The notes under the pieces are model-generated. The model was not told the origin of the DNA and ran no database searches. It saw only the letters and a program-made list of their open reading frames with translations. From contig NZ_VDND01000016.1 in the NCBI RefSeq assembly GCF_007665395.1, forward strand, positions 1-64,000: a stretch of 64,000 bases of DNA, given 5' to 3'. Position numbers and translations under genes: made by a program. This document shows, piece after piece, positions 9,540 to 18,592 of the stretch. The number at the start of each line of letters is the position of its first letter. Position 1 is the first letter of the stretch. This stretch comes from Pseudomonas oryzihabitans (lineage in GTDB: Bacteria > Pseudomonadota > Gammaproteobacteria > Pseudomonadales > Pseudomonadaceae).

Positions 9540-9641
9540 GCTTCCCCGGCTCTTTTCCCCGTCGTCTTCTTGTAAAGCCCCGCCGCACCCCCCAACTCTT
9601 TTACACTTACCGGTCCAAGCGACCGCCGTCGAAAGAGTTTC

Positions 9642-12600
9642 ATGACCGATACCCCCTCCGTTGCCCGTCTCGCCGCCAACCTGGACCAGGCCTTCAACGC
9701 CGACCGCCATCGCCTGAGACGCCAGCTCCAGGCCTTGCAGAAGCAACCCGATCCGGCCCGCGAGGCCCAATGGCTGGAGCGCTTCCAGGCCTCCTGTGCC
9801 AAGGTCGAGACGCGGCGCGCCAGCGTGCCGACCATCCGCTACGACGACGCCCTGCCCATCGCCGCCAAGCGCGAGGAGATCAAGCGCGCCATCGCCGGGC
9901 ATCAGGTGGTGGTGATCGCCGGCGAAACCGGCTCGGGCAAGACCACCCAGCTGCCCAAGATCTGTCTGGAACTGGGCAGAGGTGTGCACGGCCTGATCGG
10001 CCACACCCAGCCGCGGCGGCTGGCGGCGCGCAGCGTGGCGGCCCGGGTGGCCGAAGAGCTGGGTTCGCCCCTGGGCGAGCTGGTGGGCTATCAGGTGCGT
10101 TTCGAGGACCAGAGCACCGATGCCAGCCTGATCAAGCTGATGACCGACGGCATCCTGCTGGCCGAAACCCAGCACGACCGCTTCCTCGAACGCTACGACA
10201 CGATCATCGTCGACGAGGCCCACGAGCGCAGTCTCAACATCGATTTCCTGCTGGGCTTTCTCAAGACCCTGCTGCCGCGGCGGCCTGATCTCAAGCTGAT
10301 CATCACCTCGGCGACCATCGACCTGGAACGCTTCGCCAAGCACTTCGACGGCGCGCCCATCGTCGAGGTGTCCGGCCGTACCTATCCGGTGGAGACCTGG
10401 TACCGACCCCTCAGCTCGGAGGTGGACGAAGACGGCGAGCGCCTGGTGGACGATCTCTCGGTGGACCAGGGCATTCTCCAGGCGCTGGACGAGATCGAAG
10501 CCCACGAGCGCAGCGTCGGCCAGCGGCCCGGCGATGTGCTGGTATTCCTGCCCGGCGAGCGCGAGATCCGCGATTGCGCCGAGGTGCTGCGCAAGGCCCA
10601 GCTGAAATTCACCGAGGTCTTGCCGCTCTATGCCCGGCTGACGCCAGCCGAGCAGCAGAAGATCTTCCAGCCGCGCCCCGGGCGCAAGATCGTGCTGGCG
10701 ACCAACGTCGCCGAGACCTCGCTGACCGTACCGGGCATCCGCTACGTGATCGACAGCGGCACCGCGCGCATCAGTCGCTACAGCTACCGGGCCAAGGTCC
10801 AGCGGCTGCCCATCGAAGCCATTTCCCAGGCCAGCGCCAACCAGCGCAAGGGCCGTTGCGGTCGGGTCGAGCCGGGCATCTGCATCCGCCTCTACAGCGA
10901 AGAAGACTTTCTCGGCCGGCCGACCTTCACCGACCCGGAGATCCTGCGCACCAACCTGGCGGCGGTGATCCTGCAGATGCTGCACCTGCGCCTGGGGCGG
11001 ATCGAGGATTTCCCCTTCATCGAGCCGCCGGATGGCAAGGCGATCAAGGATGGCTTCACCCTGTTGCAGGAGCTGTCGGCGGTCGACGTCGAGGGTCGGC
11101 TGCTGCCCCTAGGCCGGCAGCTGGCGCGCCTGCCCGTAGATCCGCGCCTGGGGCGCATGCTGCTGGAGGCGACGGAGCAGGGCAGTCTTGCCGAGGTGCT
11201 GATCGTCACCAGTGCGCTGTCGGTACAGGACCCGCGCGAGCGGCCGGCGGATCGCCAGACCCAGGCCGATCAGGCCCATGCCCAATGGAAAGACCCGGAT
11301 TCGGACTTCGCCGCCCTGGTCAATCTCTGGCACGGCTTCGAAGAGCAGCGCCAGGCGCTGGGCTCCAATGCCCTGCGCAGCTGGTGTCGCAAGCACTTCC
11401 TCAACTATCTGCGGCTGCGTGAGTGGCGCGACGCCCACCGCCAACTGACCCTGCTGTGCCGCGAGCTGGGACTCCAGGTGCGCAAGGCCGAGCCATCGTC
11501 CCCTGCACCGGCTCAGGCCGCTGATAAGCCGGTGCCCACCACCGACAAGCACGTCAACGCCAAGGCGCAGCAACAGGCCGAGGCCAGCGAGGCGGCGCTG
11601 CGTGCCCGCGGCTATGCGGCGTTGCACAAGGCGATTCTCGCCGGTCTGCTCAGCCAGATCGGCCAGAAAAGCGAGGACGGCGACTACCTCGGCGCGCGCC
11701 AGCGGCGCTTCTGGATCCATCCCAGCAGCGTCATCGGCCGCAAGAAGCCCACCTGGATCATGGCGGCCGAACTGGTCGAGACCACCAAGCTGTTCGCCCG
11801 CATGGTCGCCAAGATCGAGCCGGACTGGATTGAGCCGGTGGCCGGGCACCTGGTCAAGAAGACCCATCTGGAGCACCATTGGGAGAAGAAGCGTGGCCAG
11901 GTGGTGGCCTACGAACAGGTCACCCTCTATGGCCTGATCGTGGTCGGCCGCCGCCCGGTGCATTTCGGCCCCATAGATCCGCCCGCCGCCCGCGAGCTGT
12001 TCATCCGCGAGGGCCTGGTGCGCGGCGAGATCAACAGCCGCGCCAAGTGCCTGGCGGCCAACCGGGCGCTGCTGGGGCGGCTGGACGAACTGGAAGCCAA
12101 GGCGCGCCGCCGCGATATCCTCGCCGACGAGGAGACGCTGTTCGACTACTATGCCGCGCGGCTGCCGGCGGACGTCTACCAGACCGCCACCTTCGACAGC
12201 TGGTACCGCCGCGAGAGCGCCAAGCAGCCCGAGCTGCTGCTGATGCGCGAGGAAGATGTCCTCGCCCGCGAAGCCAGCGAGGTCACCGCCGCCCAGTATC
12301 CGGATACCCTGCGCCTGGGCGAGCTGACCCTGCCGCTGTCCTATGAATTCGACCCGACCCATCCGCGCGATGGCGTCACCCTGCGGGTGCCGGCGCCGCT
12401 GTTGCCGCAGTTGCCGCCGCAGCGCCTCGACTGGCTGGTGCCGGGCCTGCTCTACGACCGCTGCGTGGCGCTGGTGCGCAACCTGCCCAAGGCGCTGCGC
12501 AAGAACTTCGTGCCGGTGCCGGATTTCGTCCGCGCGGCGCTGGACAAGATCCCCTTCGGCGAGGGCTCGCTGCACGAGGCCCTGGGACGCGAACTGCAAC

Positions 12601-13667
12601 GCATGACCGGCGCGCGCATTCCGGACGAAGCCTGGCCGGAAGCCGAAGCCGGCCTGGATCGCCATCTGCGCATGAATCTCGAGGTGGTCGACGCCCAGGG
12701 CAAGCCGCTGGGCGAGGGCCGCGACCTGGCCGAGGTGACGGCGCGCTTCGCCCAGGAAAGCCAGGCGGCCCTGGCCCTGCCGACGCAGAAACGCCAGGAG
12801 CAGCGCCCGGTAGAGGCCAAGGCCTTCGCCGAGGTGGCGGCCAAGACCCAGCAGCAGGTGGCCGGGCTGTCGATGACGGTCTATCCGGCGTTGGTGGACG
12901 AGCAGGGCACGGTGCGCGAAGGTCGCTTCGCCACCCAGGCCGAGGCCGCCTACCAGCACCGCCGGGCCCTGCAACGGCTGCTGCTGCAACAACTGGCGGA
13001 ACAGGCCAAGTTCCTGCGCGGCAAGCTCCCCGGCCTCACCGAGCTGGGCTTGCTGCACCGCGAACTGGGGCGGCCGGAAGCCCTGGTGGAAGACATCCTG
13101 CTGGCCAGCCTGGATTCTGCCATCCTCGCCGACGAGCCGGAGCTGCCCCGCGATGGCGCCGGCCTGGCCTCCCTGGCCGAGCGGCGCAAGGCCGGCTGGA
13201 CCGAACAGGCCGAACGGATCGCGCGGCTGACCCTGGAGATCCTCAAGCTCTGGCATGGCCTGCAGAAGAAATTCAAGGGCCGTATCGACCTGGCCCAGGC
13301 GGTGGCGCTGAACGACATCAAGGCGCAACTGGCCAGCCTGGTCTATCCCGGTTTCGTCCGGGAGACGCCGCTGGAGTGGCTCAAGGAATATCCGCGCTAT
13401 CTGAAGGCCATCGAGCAGCGCTTCGACAAGCTCGGCGGCCAGGTGCAGCGCGATCGCGTCTGGAGCGGCGAATTGGCCGGGCTCTGGGAACAGTATCGCG
13501 CCCGCGCCGCCAAGCACGGCCAGGAGGGCAAGCGCGACGCCAACCTGGAGCTCTATCGCTGGATGCTGGAGGAGTATCGGGTCTCGCTCTGGGCCCAGCA
13601 GCTGGGGACGCGGATGCCGGTGTCGGACAAGCGCCTGAACAAGCAGTGGAGCCAGGTGGAGGCCTAG
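9642..13667 (+). CDS. hrpA: ATP-dependent RNA helicase HrpA
   Basis: A 1341-residue DEAH-box helicase. Walker A is GETGSGKT (94-101) and the DEAH box is at 191-194. SAT follows, and motif VI appears as QRKGRCGR where QRAGRAGR is usual. The helicase core is followed by the winged-helix/ratchet, OB and long HrpA-specific C-terminal domains. Length matches bacterial HrpA (about 1300 residues). In E. coli, HrpA acts on mRNA processing and rescues stalled ribosomes. It lies downstream of fadD1, as I remember for PA3297. A Lys/Ala-rich insertion near residues 615-650 is a likely flexible linker. Confidence 0.95.
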   Translation: MTDTPSVARLAANLDQAFNADRHRLRRQLQALQKQPDPAREAQWLERFQASCAKVETRRASVPTIRYDDALPIAAKREEIKRAIAGHQVVVIAGETGSGKTTQLPKICLELGRGVHGLIGHTQPRRLAARSVAARVAEELGSPLGELVGYQVRFEDQSTDASLIKLMTDGILLAETQHDRFLERYDTIIVDEAHERSLNIDFLLGFLKTLLPRRPDLKLIITSATIDLERFAKHFDGAPIVEVSGRTYPVETWYRPLSSEVDEDGERLVDDLSVDQGILQALDEIEAHERSVGQRPGDVLVFLPGEREIRDCAEVLRKAQLKFTEVLPLYARLTPAEQQKIFQPRPGRKIVLATNVAETSLTVPGIRYVIDSGTARISRYSYRAKVQRLPIEAISQASANQRKGRCGRVEPGICIRLYSEEDFLGRPTFTDPEILRTNLAAVILQMLHLRLGRIEDFPFIEPPDGKAIKDGFTLLQELSAVDVEGRLLPLGRQLARLPVDPRLGRMLLEATEQGSLAEVLIVTSALSVQDPRERPADRQTQADQAHAQWKDPDSDFAALVNLWHGFEEQRQALGSNALRSWCRKHFLNYLRLREWRDAHRQLTLLCRELGLQVRKAEPSSPAPAQAADKPVPTTDKHVNAKAQQQAEASEAALRARGYAALHKAILAGLLSQIGQKSEDGDYLGARQRRFWIHPSSVIGRKKPTWIMAAELVETTKLFARMVAKIEPDWIEPVAGHLVKKTHLEHHWEKKRGQVVAYEQVTLYGLIVVGRRPVHFGPIDPPAARELFIREGLVRGEINSRAKCLAANRALLGRLDELEAKARRRDILADEETLFDYYAARLPADVYQTATFDSWYRRESAKQPELLLMREEDVLAREASEVTAAQYPDTLRLGELTLPLSYEFDPTHPRDGVTLRVPAPLLPQLPPQRLDWLVPGLLYDRCVALVRNLPKALRKNFVPVPDFVRAALDKIPFGEGSLHEALGRELQRMTGARIPDEAWPEAEAGLDRHLRMNLEVVDAQGKPLGEGRDLAEVTARFAQESQAALALPTQKRQEQRPVEAKAFAEVAAKTQQQVAGLSMTVYPALVDEQGTVREGRFATQAEAAYQHRRALQRLLLQQLAEQAKFLRGKLPGLTELGLLHRELGRPEALVEDILLASLDSAILADEPELPRDGAGLASLAERRKAGWTEQAERIARLTLEILKLWHGLQKKFKGRIDLAQAVALNDIKAQLASLVYPGFVRETPLEWLKEYPRYLKAIEQRFDKLGGQVQRDRVWSGELAGLWEQYRARAAKHGQEGKRDANLELYRWMLEEYRVSLWAQQLGTRMPVSDKRLNKQWSQVEA

Positions 13668-13812
13668 GGCTGGACGGCAGCTGCCTGCGCTCGGTGAGGC
13701 TGCGTCGAAAGACGCTGCGCCTGACCGTCGCTCGGCGACTTGTCGTACGGGACCGCAGGGTCATCCATCGGAAGCGGTGCCGGCCTGAAGGGGCCCCTGG
13801 CATAGTGAGGCC

Positions 13813-14535
13813 ATGACCCAGGCCAGTTTTCGCTTCCACGGTGCGCTCGAACGCTTCCTGGCCCCGGCCCACCGCGGCCGGGCGGTCTGGGTCGAGTGCG
13901 CGGCCGTGGCGAGTGCCAAGCACCAGATCGAAGCGCTCGGCGTGCCCCATACCGAGGTGGGTCTGCTGACGATCAATGACCGGCGCGCGGCGCTTGGGCA
14001 CCGCCTGGCGGATGGCGATCAGGTCATCGTTTATCCCGCCCAGGCGGCCGAGGCGGGAAGCTCAGGTGAGCGACAGGTGGCAGCACGGCCGCGCTTCGTC
14101 GCCGATGCGCACCTGGGCGCCCTGGCACGACGCCTGCGCATGGCCGGTTTCGACACCCTCTATGACAACGCCTACGCCGATCCTGCCCTGGCCGAACTGG
14201 CCACTCGCGAAGGGCGCGTCCTGCTCACGCGGGACCGTGAATTGCTCAAGCGGCGCACGGTGATCCAGGGCTGTTACGTCCATGCCCTGCAGCCCGAGGC
14301 GCAACTGCGCGAGCTCTATGAGCGCCTGGGGTTGCGGGCCTGGGCGGCACCGTTTTCCCGCTGCCTGGCCTGCAATTCGGCACTCCAGGCGGTGGGCCTG
14401 GAGCGCGTCGGCACGCGGGTCCCGCCGCGCGTTCGGCAACGTCACAGGCATTTCCTCTACTGCCCCCAGTGCGACAAGGTGTTCTGGGAGGGCAGCCATT
14501 GGCAGGCCATGCGCGAGCGGCTGGAGCGGGTCTAG
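13813..14535 (+). CDS. Mut7-C RNase-domain protein with N-terminal ubiquitin-like domain
   Basis: A 240-residue protein. Residues 1-80 look like a ThiS/MoaD-type beta-grasp (ending DGDQVIVYP). Residues about 93-235 are a Mut7-C (DUF82) domain with RFVADAHLGALARRLRMAGFD, LLTRDRELL and two CxxC pairs (CLAC, CPQC) for zinc. This fusion is known in Pseudomonas as an uncharacterised PIN-fold putative ribonuclease. No operon partner is evident. Nuclease activity is inferred from the fold only. Confidence 0.8.
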   Translation: MTQASFRFHGALERFLAPAHRGRAVWVECAAVASAKHQIEALGVPHTEVGLLTINDRRAALGHRLADGDQVIVYPAQAAEAGSSGERQVAARPRFVADAHLGALARRLRMAGFDTLYDNAYADPALAELATREGRVLLTRDRELLKRRTVIQGCYVHALQPEAQLRELYERLGLRAWAAPFSRCLACNSALQAVGLERVGTRVPPRVRQRHRHFLYCPQCDKVFWEGSHWQAMRERLERV

Positions 14536-14717
14536 GCTTCGTCTGGAACGTGCCTGCGCTCGGCATGCTGCGTTGGCAAGCAGCTGGATCGCCGGTTCGG
14601 CCTAGGCGGCCCCATCGCGATGCCAGGTTACCCCTCGCAGACTCGCTTGCGAGCCCAGCCCGCTTCCTCACTGATGTTCGCCTTGCCTGGCCTTCGCGCG
14701 GCGATCTCAGCCGAACC

Positions 14718-15551
14718 CTAGCGCGGCAGCACGTGGCGCAGCGAGCCGCCGACGTCCGGCAGGTCCATCTCGATGCGCCGCCAGTAGGCTTCGGCAAAGC
14801 TGTAGAGGGCGAAGGCGATCAGGCCGAGGCCGACCACCGACAGGATAAGGGTGCCGAAGGGCAGGTTCTGCAGGCCGTTCAGCGCATCCTTCATGCCCGG
14901 CGGATGCAGCGCCTGGTAGCGCGAGCCGCTGACCATCAGCAGCACGGCAATCTCGACGAAGGCCACGCCGCGGGCGATCAGGCCGAAACGGCCGATGGGC
15001 CGGATCAGGCGAAGTTGTTCAGGGCTGGCTTCGAGATAACGTTCGAAGCTGGCTTTCCAGCCCTTCACAAAATGCGCCAGACCCACCCCGAGGGGAATGA
15101 GTGCAGCGACGTACACCAGCAGGTTGGAGTAGCGCCAGCCGAGCAGCATCTGCAGGAAGTCGTTGGTCTCGCCGCCCGAGCCACCGCCTTGGCGTAGGCC
15201 GCTGACCAGCAGGCCGAGGGCGAAGAAGGCGAGGGCGCCATAGGTAATACCGCCCACCAGCAGACCGGCGCGGATCACCAGGCCCTTGGGCTTGCGGCCA
15301 TGGTCGTCGACGTCGCGTAGCGCCTGCAGGATGCGCCAGGCCGCGAAGGCCACTAGCCCCACCACCACCAGGCCGACCAGGAAATGGCCGAAGGGCTGGG
15401 TGAGCAGGGCTTCCAGGCTGTCGTGGCTGTCCGCCGGCTGACCGGAGCCCCGGGCGGCGAGCAGGGCGAGCACCCCGATGATCAGGTAGACGAGGCCACG
15501 GGCGGCGTAGCCGCTGCGGGCGAGTAGGGTGAGTCCGGTACGGGTGCGCAT
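14718..15551 (-). CDS. DUF1206 integral membrane protein
   Basis: A 277-residue protein with about six predicted membrane helices arranged as three similar two-helix repeats (ARSGYAARGLVYLIIG, GLVIRAGLLVGGITYG, GRFGLIARGVAFVEIA). This repeat structure is typical of DUF1206, whose function is unknown. The ATG at 15551 gives a positively charged N-in start (MRTRTG). It is convergent with the Mut7-C gene and divergent from the Gre factor. The open frame upstream of 15551 is antisense to the Gre gene and is not coding. Confidence 0.8.
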   Translation of the reverse strand: MRTRTGLTLLARSGYAARGLVYLIIGVLALLAARGSGQPADSHDSLEALLTQPFGHFLVGLVVVGLVAFAAWRILQALRDVDDHGRKPKGLVIRAGLLVGGITYGALAFFALGLLVSGLRQGGGSGGETNDFLQMLLGWRYSNLLVYVAALIPLGVGLAHFVKGWKASFERYLEASPEQLRLIRPIGRFGLIARGVAFVEIAVLLMVSGSRYQALHPPGMKDALNGLQNLPFGTLILSVVGLGLIAFALYSFAEAYWRRIEMDLPDVGGSLRHVLPR

Positions 15552-15692
15552 CTGTTTGATCCTGTTACATCTTGCCTTGTACTGACCGGTCGCCCACGAC
15601 TGGGTTCTCTCGAGCGGACGGACGCTGCGCCCGCGCTGGCGGAACACCGGTTTTGGCCTTAGGCTCGTACCCTTTGCCCTGGCGACAGTTTC

Positions 15693-16166
15693 ATGGACAA
15701 AGCACGACTGCTCACCCTCATTCTCCAGGCACTGGAAGCCGACCGTGAGGTCATCAGCCAGCAGCTGGCGGCCAGCCATGAGGCGGCGACCCATAGCGAA
15801 AGCAAGGCCGAGAACAAGTACGACACCCGCGGTCTGGAAGCGGCCTACCTGGCCGACGGCCAGCGCCGCCGGCTGCACGAGATCGAACTGGCGCTGGCCG
15901 CCTATCGGGCCCTGACACCAGTGGCCATGGGCGACGGTATCCGCGTCGGCGCCCTGATCGAGTTGACCACCGCGACGGCGAGCCGCTGGCTGTTCCTCGG
16001 CCCGGATGCGGCGGGACTCAAGGTCAGGCTGGACGGCCAGGAGGTGCTGGTGATCTCGCCCCGCGCGCCCCTGGGTCAGGCATTGCTCGGGCGGGAAGAG
16101 GGCGATGAGGTAGAGGTGACGGTGGAGGGCAAGGTCCACCGGCAAGAGATCCTGGCGGTGTACTGA
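15693..16166 (+). CDS. GreA/GreB-family transcription elongation factor
   Basis: A 157-residue protein. An N-terminal region (residues 1-75) carries the acidic-tip-like segment SESKAENKYDTRGLEAAYL. A C-terminal FKBP-like domain with LIELTT and REEGDEVEV follows. Gre factors bind the RNA polymerase secondary channel and stimulate cleavage of backtracked RNA. It is a divergent Gre paralogue rather than canonical GreA or GreB and is commonly annotated in Pseudomonas as GreAB. A single-gene transcript is likely, followed by a repeat array. Confidence 0.8.
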   Translation: MDKARLLTLILQALEADREVISQQLAASHEAATHSESKAENKYDTRGLEAAYLADGQRRRLHEIELALAAYRALTPVAMGDGIRVGALIELTTATASRWLFLGPDAAGLKVRLDGQEVLVISPRAPLGQALLGREEGDEVEVTVEGKVHRQEILAVY

Positions 16167-16190
16167 GCGTCAGGCCGCCCTCAGGGTCAT

Positions 16191-16524
16191 CGTAGGTTGG
16201 GTTGAGCGCTAGCGAAGCCCAACAGCTTTCGCCCCGGTACGTGCCTCGTTGGGCTTCGACGATGGAGCCGTCTCAACCCAACCTACGAACATCCCCGCCG
16301 GATGAGCCCCGTAGGTTGGGTTGAGCGTCAGCGAAGCCCAACGCCTTTCACCTCGGCAGGAATCCTTTTGGGCTTCGACGATAGGGCCGTCTCAACCCAA
16401 CCTACGAACATCCCCCCGGATGAGCCCCGTAGGTTGGGTTGAGCGCTAGCGAAGCCCAACAGCTTTCGCTCTGGTACGGGCCTCGTTGGGCTTCGACGAT
16501 GGAGCCGTCTCAACCCAACCTACG
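16191..16524. repeat. array of three 97-bp palindromic intergenic repeats
   Basis: Three copies, at 16191-16287, 16310-16406 and 16428-16524, fill most of the 376-base gap after the Gre gene. Each begins CGTAGGTTGGGTTGAG and ends with its reverse complement CTCAACCCAACCTACG. Inside, CGAAGCCCAAC pairs with GTTGGGCTTCG, so each unit folds as a long cruciform or hairpin. Spacers are 21-22 bases (AACATCCCC…GGATGAGCCC), giving a period of 118-119. The second copy differs most in its centre. They resemble REP/MITE-like elements; no transposase is nearby. A related array lies at 36251-36796. Confidence 0.95.
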
Positions 16525-16542
16525 ATCATGGCCGTCAAAGGC

Positions 16543-16830
16543 TCAGGCTTCGACGCCCTCCACCGACCGGTTGGCCCGGGGTGGGGTTGCCTCTTCCTTT
16601 TCCTGCTTCGGCCCGTGCTGCTCGAGCCAGGCGCGGGTCTGCTGCTGGGCCTCGTCGACCTTCTTGTTGAGGTCGTCGAGGGTGCCGCCCAGGGTTTCCC
16701 GGGCCTGCTCGCGGGCGGCTTCTTCCACCTTGGTGGTGAAGCTGTCCGCTGCCTTCTCGGCGCTGTCACAGCCGCCGAGGCCGAGGAGCAGCAGGATGCT
16801 GGCGAGTCCGAGGATGGCTTTGGTAGTCAT
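16543..16830 (-). CDS. small lipoprotein
   Basis: A 95-residue protein with a lipoprotein signal: hydrophobic stretch then lipobox LGGC, lipidated Cys at residue 21, followed by D22. The D+2 would favour inner-membrane retention under the E. coli rule. The mature part is a charged, probably helical segment (EEAAREQARETLGG…DDLNKKVDEAQQQ), like small coiled lipoproteins of unknown function. It starts 16 bases downstream of the terC stop on the same strand, so the two are probably co-transcribed. Confidence 0.75.
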   Translation of the reverse strand: MTTKAILGLASILLLLGLGGCDSAEKAADSFTTKVEEAAREQARETLGGTLDDLNKKVDEAQQQTRAWLEQHGPKQEKEEATPPRANRSVEGVEA

Positions 16831-16846
16831 GGTCGTCTGCTCCTGA

Positions 16847-17872
16847 TCACGAAGGCCGGTTCAGTGAATCACGCCGCTCATGACCGGCAGCCGCGCCCTT
16901 GGCCTCGCCACGGGTCTTGTACAGTGACACCAGCACGCCGCCGGCTAGCAGGCCGAGGGTCACGCTCAGGGAGAGCGCCGGCGGGATCTTGCCGATGATG
17001 CCCACCAGGAAGATCTTGCAGCCGATGAACACCAGCACCAGTGCCAGGGCGTACTTCAGATAGGCGAAGCGGTGGATCATCGCCGCCAGGGCGAAGTACA
17101 GGGCGCGCAGGCCGAGGATGGCGAAGACGTTCGAGGTGTAGACGATGAAGGGATCCTGGGTGATGGCGAAGATGGCCGGCACGCTGTCCACGGCGAACAC
17201 TAGGTCGGCGCACTCGATCACGATCAGCGCGAGGAACATCGGCGTCACCCAGAGCACCGTCTTGCCACTGGCATCGGGCTTGCGCACGAAGAAGTGCTCG
17301 TTGTGCATCTCGTCGGTGACGCGCAGTTTCTTGCGCAGGAATTTGATGAAGACGTTGTCGTCGAGGTTGGGCTCTTCATCCACCTTGGCGAACAGCATCT
17401 TGACCCCGGTGACCACCAGGAAGGCGCCGAAGATATAGAGGATCCAGTCGAACTGATGGATCAAGGCCGCGCCCAGGCCGATCATGAGGGCGCGCAGCAC
17501 GATCACCCCGAGGATGCCCCAGAACAGCACCCGGTGCTGGTATTCGCGCGGGATGGCGAAGAAGCCGAAGATCACCGCCATCAGGAAGACGTTGTCCATG
17601 GACAGCGACTTCTCGATGAGAAAGCCGGTGACGTAGTCGAGGCTGGCGTCGGCGCCCTTGAGCTGCCAGACGAAGAGGGCGAACAGCAGGCCCGCGCTGA
17701 TGTAGCCGGCGGAGAGCAGCAGACTCTCCTTGACCTCGATGGGCTTGTTCTCCTTGTGGAGCACTCCCAGGTCGAAGGCCAGCAGGGCGATGACGACGGC
17801 GAAGAAGGTGAGCCACATCCAGGTGGCGGTGCCGAGGAAGTCGGCGATGAAGAATGCATGCAGGGCGTTCAT
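16847..17872 (-). CDS. TerC family integral membrane protein (Alx-like)
   Basis: A 341-residue polytopic protein with about nine helices. Two TerC hallmark blocks carry acidic residues in the membrane: SLSMDNVFLMAVIFGFF and IECADLVFAVDSVPAIFAIT. Family members such as Alx and MeeY/MeeF export manganese or help metalate exoenzymes. The ATG at 17872 was chosen because the membrane domain starts there and AAGGAGGGG lies just upstream. A small lipoprotein gene follows. I could not confirm a manganese riboswitch in the 140-base leader. Confidence 0.88.
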   Translation of the reverse strand: MNALHAFFIADFLGTATWMWLTFFAVVIALLAFDLGVLHKENKPIEVKESLLLSAGYISAGLLFALFVWQLKGADASLDYVTGFLIEKSLSMDNVFLMAVIFGFFAIPREYQHRVLFWGILGVIVLRALMIGLGAALIHQFDWILYIFGAFLVVTGVKMLFAKVDEEPNLDDNVFIKFLRKKLRVTDEMHNEHFFVRKPDASGKTVLWVTPMFLALIVIECADLVFAVDSVPAIFAITQDPFIVYTSNVFAILGLRALYFALAAMIHRFAYLKYALALVLVFIGCKIFLVGIIGKIPPALSLSVTLGLLAGGVLVSLYKTRGEAKGAAAGHERRDSLNRPS

Positions 17873-18014
17873 GAGCCCCTCCTTAGTCAAGTTCAAGACT
17901 ATGACTCGACATGGCGGCACATGCCGTCAGAGGGGCCCGGGTCACCCAGACAGGATCAGCAACTACCGCACAGTCGGCAAGGGCAGCAGTTTTACAAAAT
18001 GCGACCGCTCTGGA

Positions 18015-18446
18015 TCAGGCTTCTCGGGAGGAGTGGTGGCCGGTGATCAGCCAGCGGCCGTCTAGTTGTTCGAAGGTGAAGAGAAAGCGCGCGGGGACGC
18101 TGATCGCCCGGTCGCCTTCGCGGTAATGGAAGACATAGAGACCGCCGACCACCACGGTGCCGAGCGTGCTGCTGACCCTCTTCTTGAAGATCTGCACGTC
18201 GCACACCAGGCCTTCGTTGGCGAGAAAATTGCGGAAATACTCGCGGCGGCTGTCTTCGCTATCGCGTACCTCGTTGGACAGCGTCGGTACCAGGATGGCA
18301 TCGGCGGCATAGAGGGCGAGGATGGCTTCCACGTCGCGGGTGGCGACGGTGGCAGCCCAGGTATGCAGCGCGGCCTTGGCCCCGGCGAGGCTGGCGATCG
18401 CTTCATTGGAGGGGGTGGGCGAGGGGGCAGGTGGGGCGGCGGACAT
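18015..18446 (-). CDS. SnoaL/DUF4440-like NTF2-fold protein
   Basis: A 143-residue protein. Residues about 25-140 match an NTF2-like fold (LHTWAATVATRDVEAILALYAADAILVPTLS, then RFLFTFEQLDGRWLITGHHSS). Such proteins are small enzymes or ligand-binding modules; DUF4440/SnoaL members include hydrolases and CaMKII-association-like proteins. No catalytic assignment is possible. The start is the ATG at 18446 with TGAGG about 8 bases upstream. A 37-bp palindrome sits 15 bases further upstream and may control it. Confidence 0.7.
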   Translation of the reverse strand: MSAAPPAPSPTPSNEAIASLAGAKAALHTWAATVATRDVEAILALYAADAILVPTLSNEVRDSEDSRREYFRNFLANEGLVCDVQIFKKRVSSTLGTVVVGGLYVFHYREGDRAISVPARFLFTFEQLDGRWLITGHHSSREA

Positions 18447-18461
18447 GGCAGGAACCTCAGC

Positions 18462-18498
18462 AGAAGACAGATTGTTATAATATAACAATCTGTCTTCT
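18462..18498. promoter_or_regulatory. 37-bp perfect palindrome upstream of the SnoaL-like gene
   Basis: AGAAGACAGATTGTTATA (18462-18479) and its exact reverse complement (18481-18498) flank a single central A. The arms are AT-rich inside a GC-rich region, and the centre holds a TATAAT-like element. It has no loop and no following T-run, which argues for a protein-binding operator rather than a terminator. It lies just before the ribosome site of the minus-strand gene starting at 18446. The regulator is unknown. Confidence 0.75.
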
Positions 18499-18592
18499 CC
18501 GGGTGGCGGCACGCTTTACCTGGTGGGCCGGTGCCCGGTCACGACGCGCAAGGGCCAACGTCCTGCGCGCCTGCTTGACGAGCGCCCGTGGA

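Noticed and set aside
8595-13517. 796- and 802-residue antisense frames opposite the SGNH gene and hrpA
   Set aside because: Same GC-bias effect; translations are repetitive and match no domain, while hrpA reads cleanly on the other strand.
13668-14717. degenerate repeat: CTGCGCTCGG…GCTGCGT motifs after hrpA and after the Mut7-C gene
   Set aside because: The two stretches share only a short motif and no clear ends, so no repeat element can be defined.
16191-16524. CRISPR array
   Set aside because: Units are 97 bp, themselves palindromic, with near-identical spacers and no cas genes; the same holds for 36251-36796.
17873-18014. manganese (yybP-ykoY) riboswitch before the TerC gene
   Set aside because: The leader has a small GGCA…TGCC hairpin, but I could not find the conserved GGGGAGUAG and GCAAGACC-type loops. 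An Infernal search with the Rfam model would decide.
18462-18498. intrinsic terminator
   Set aside because: The symmetry has no loop, an AT-rich core and no T-run on either side.
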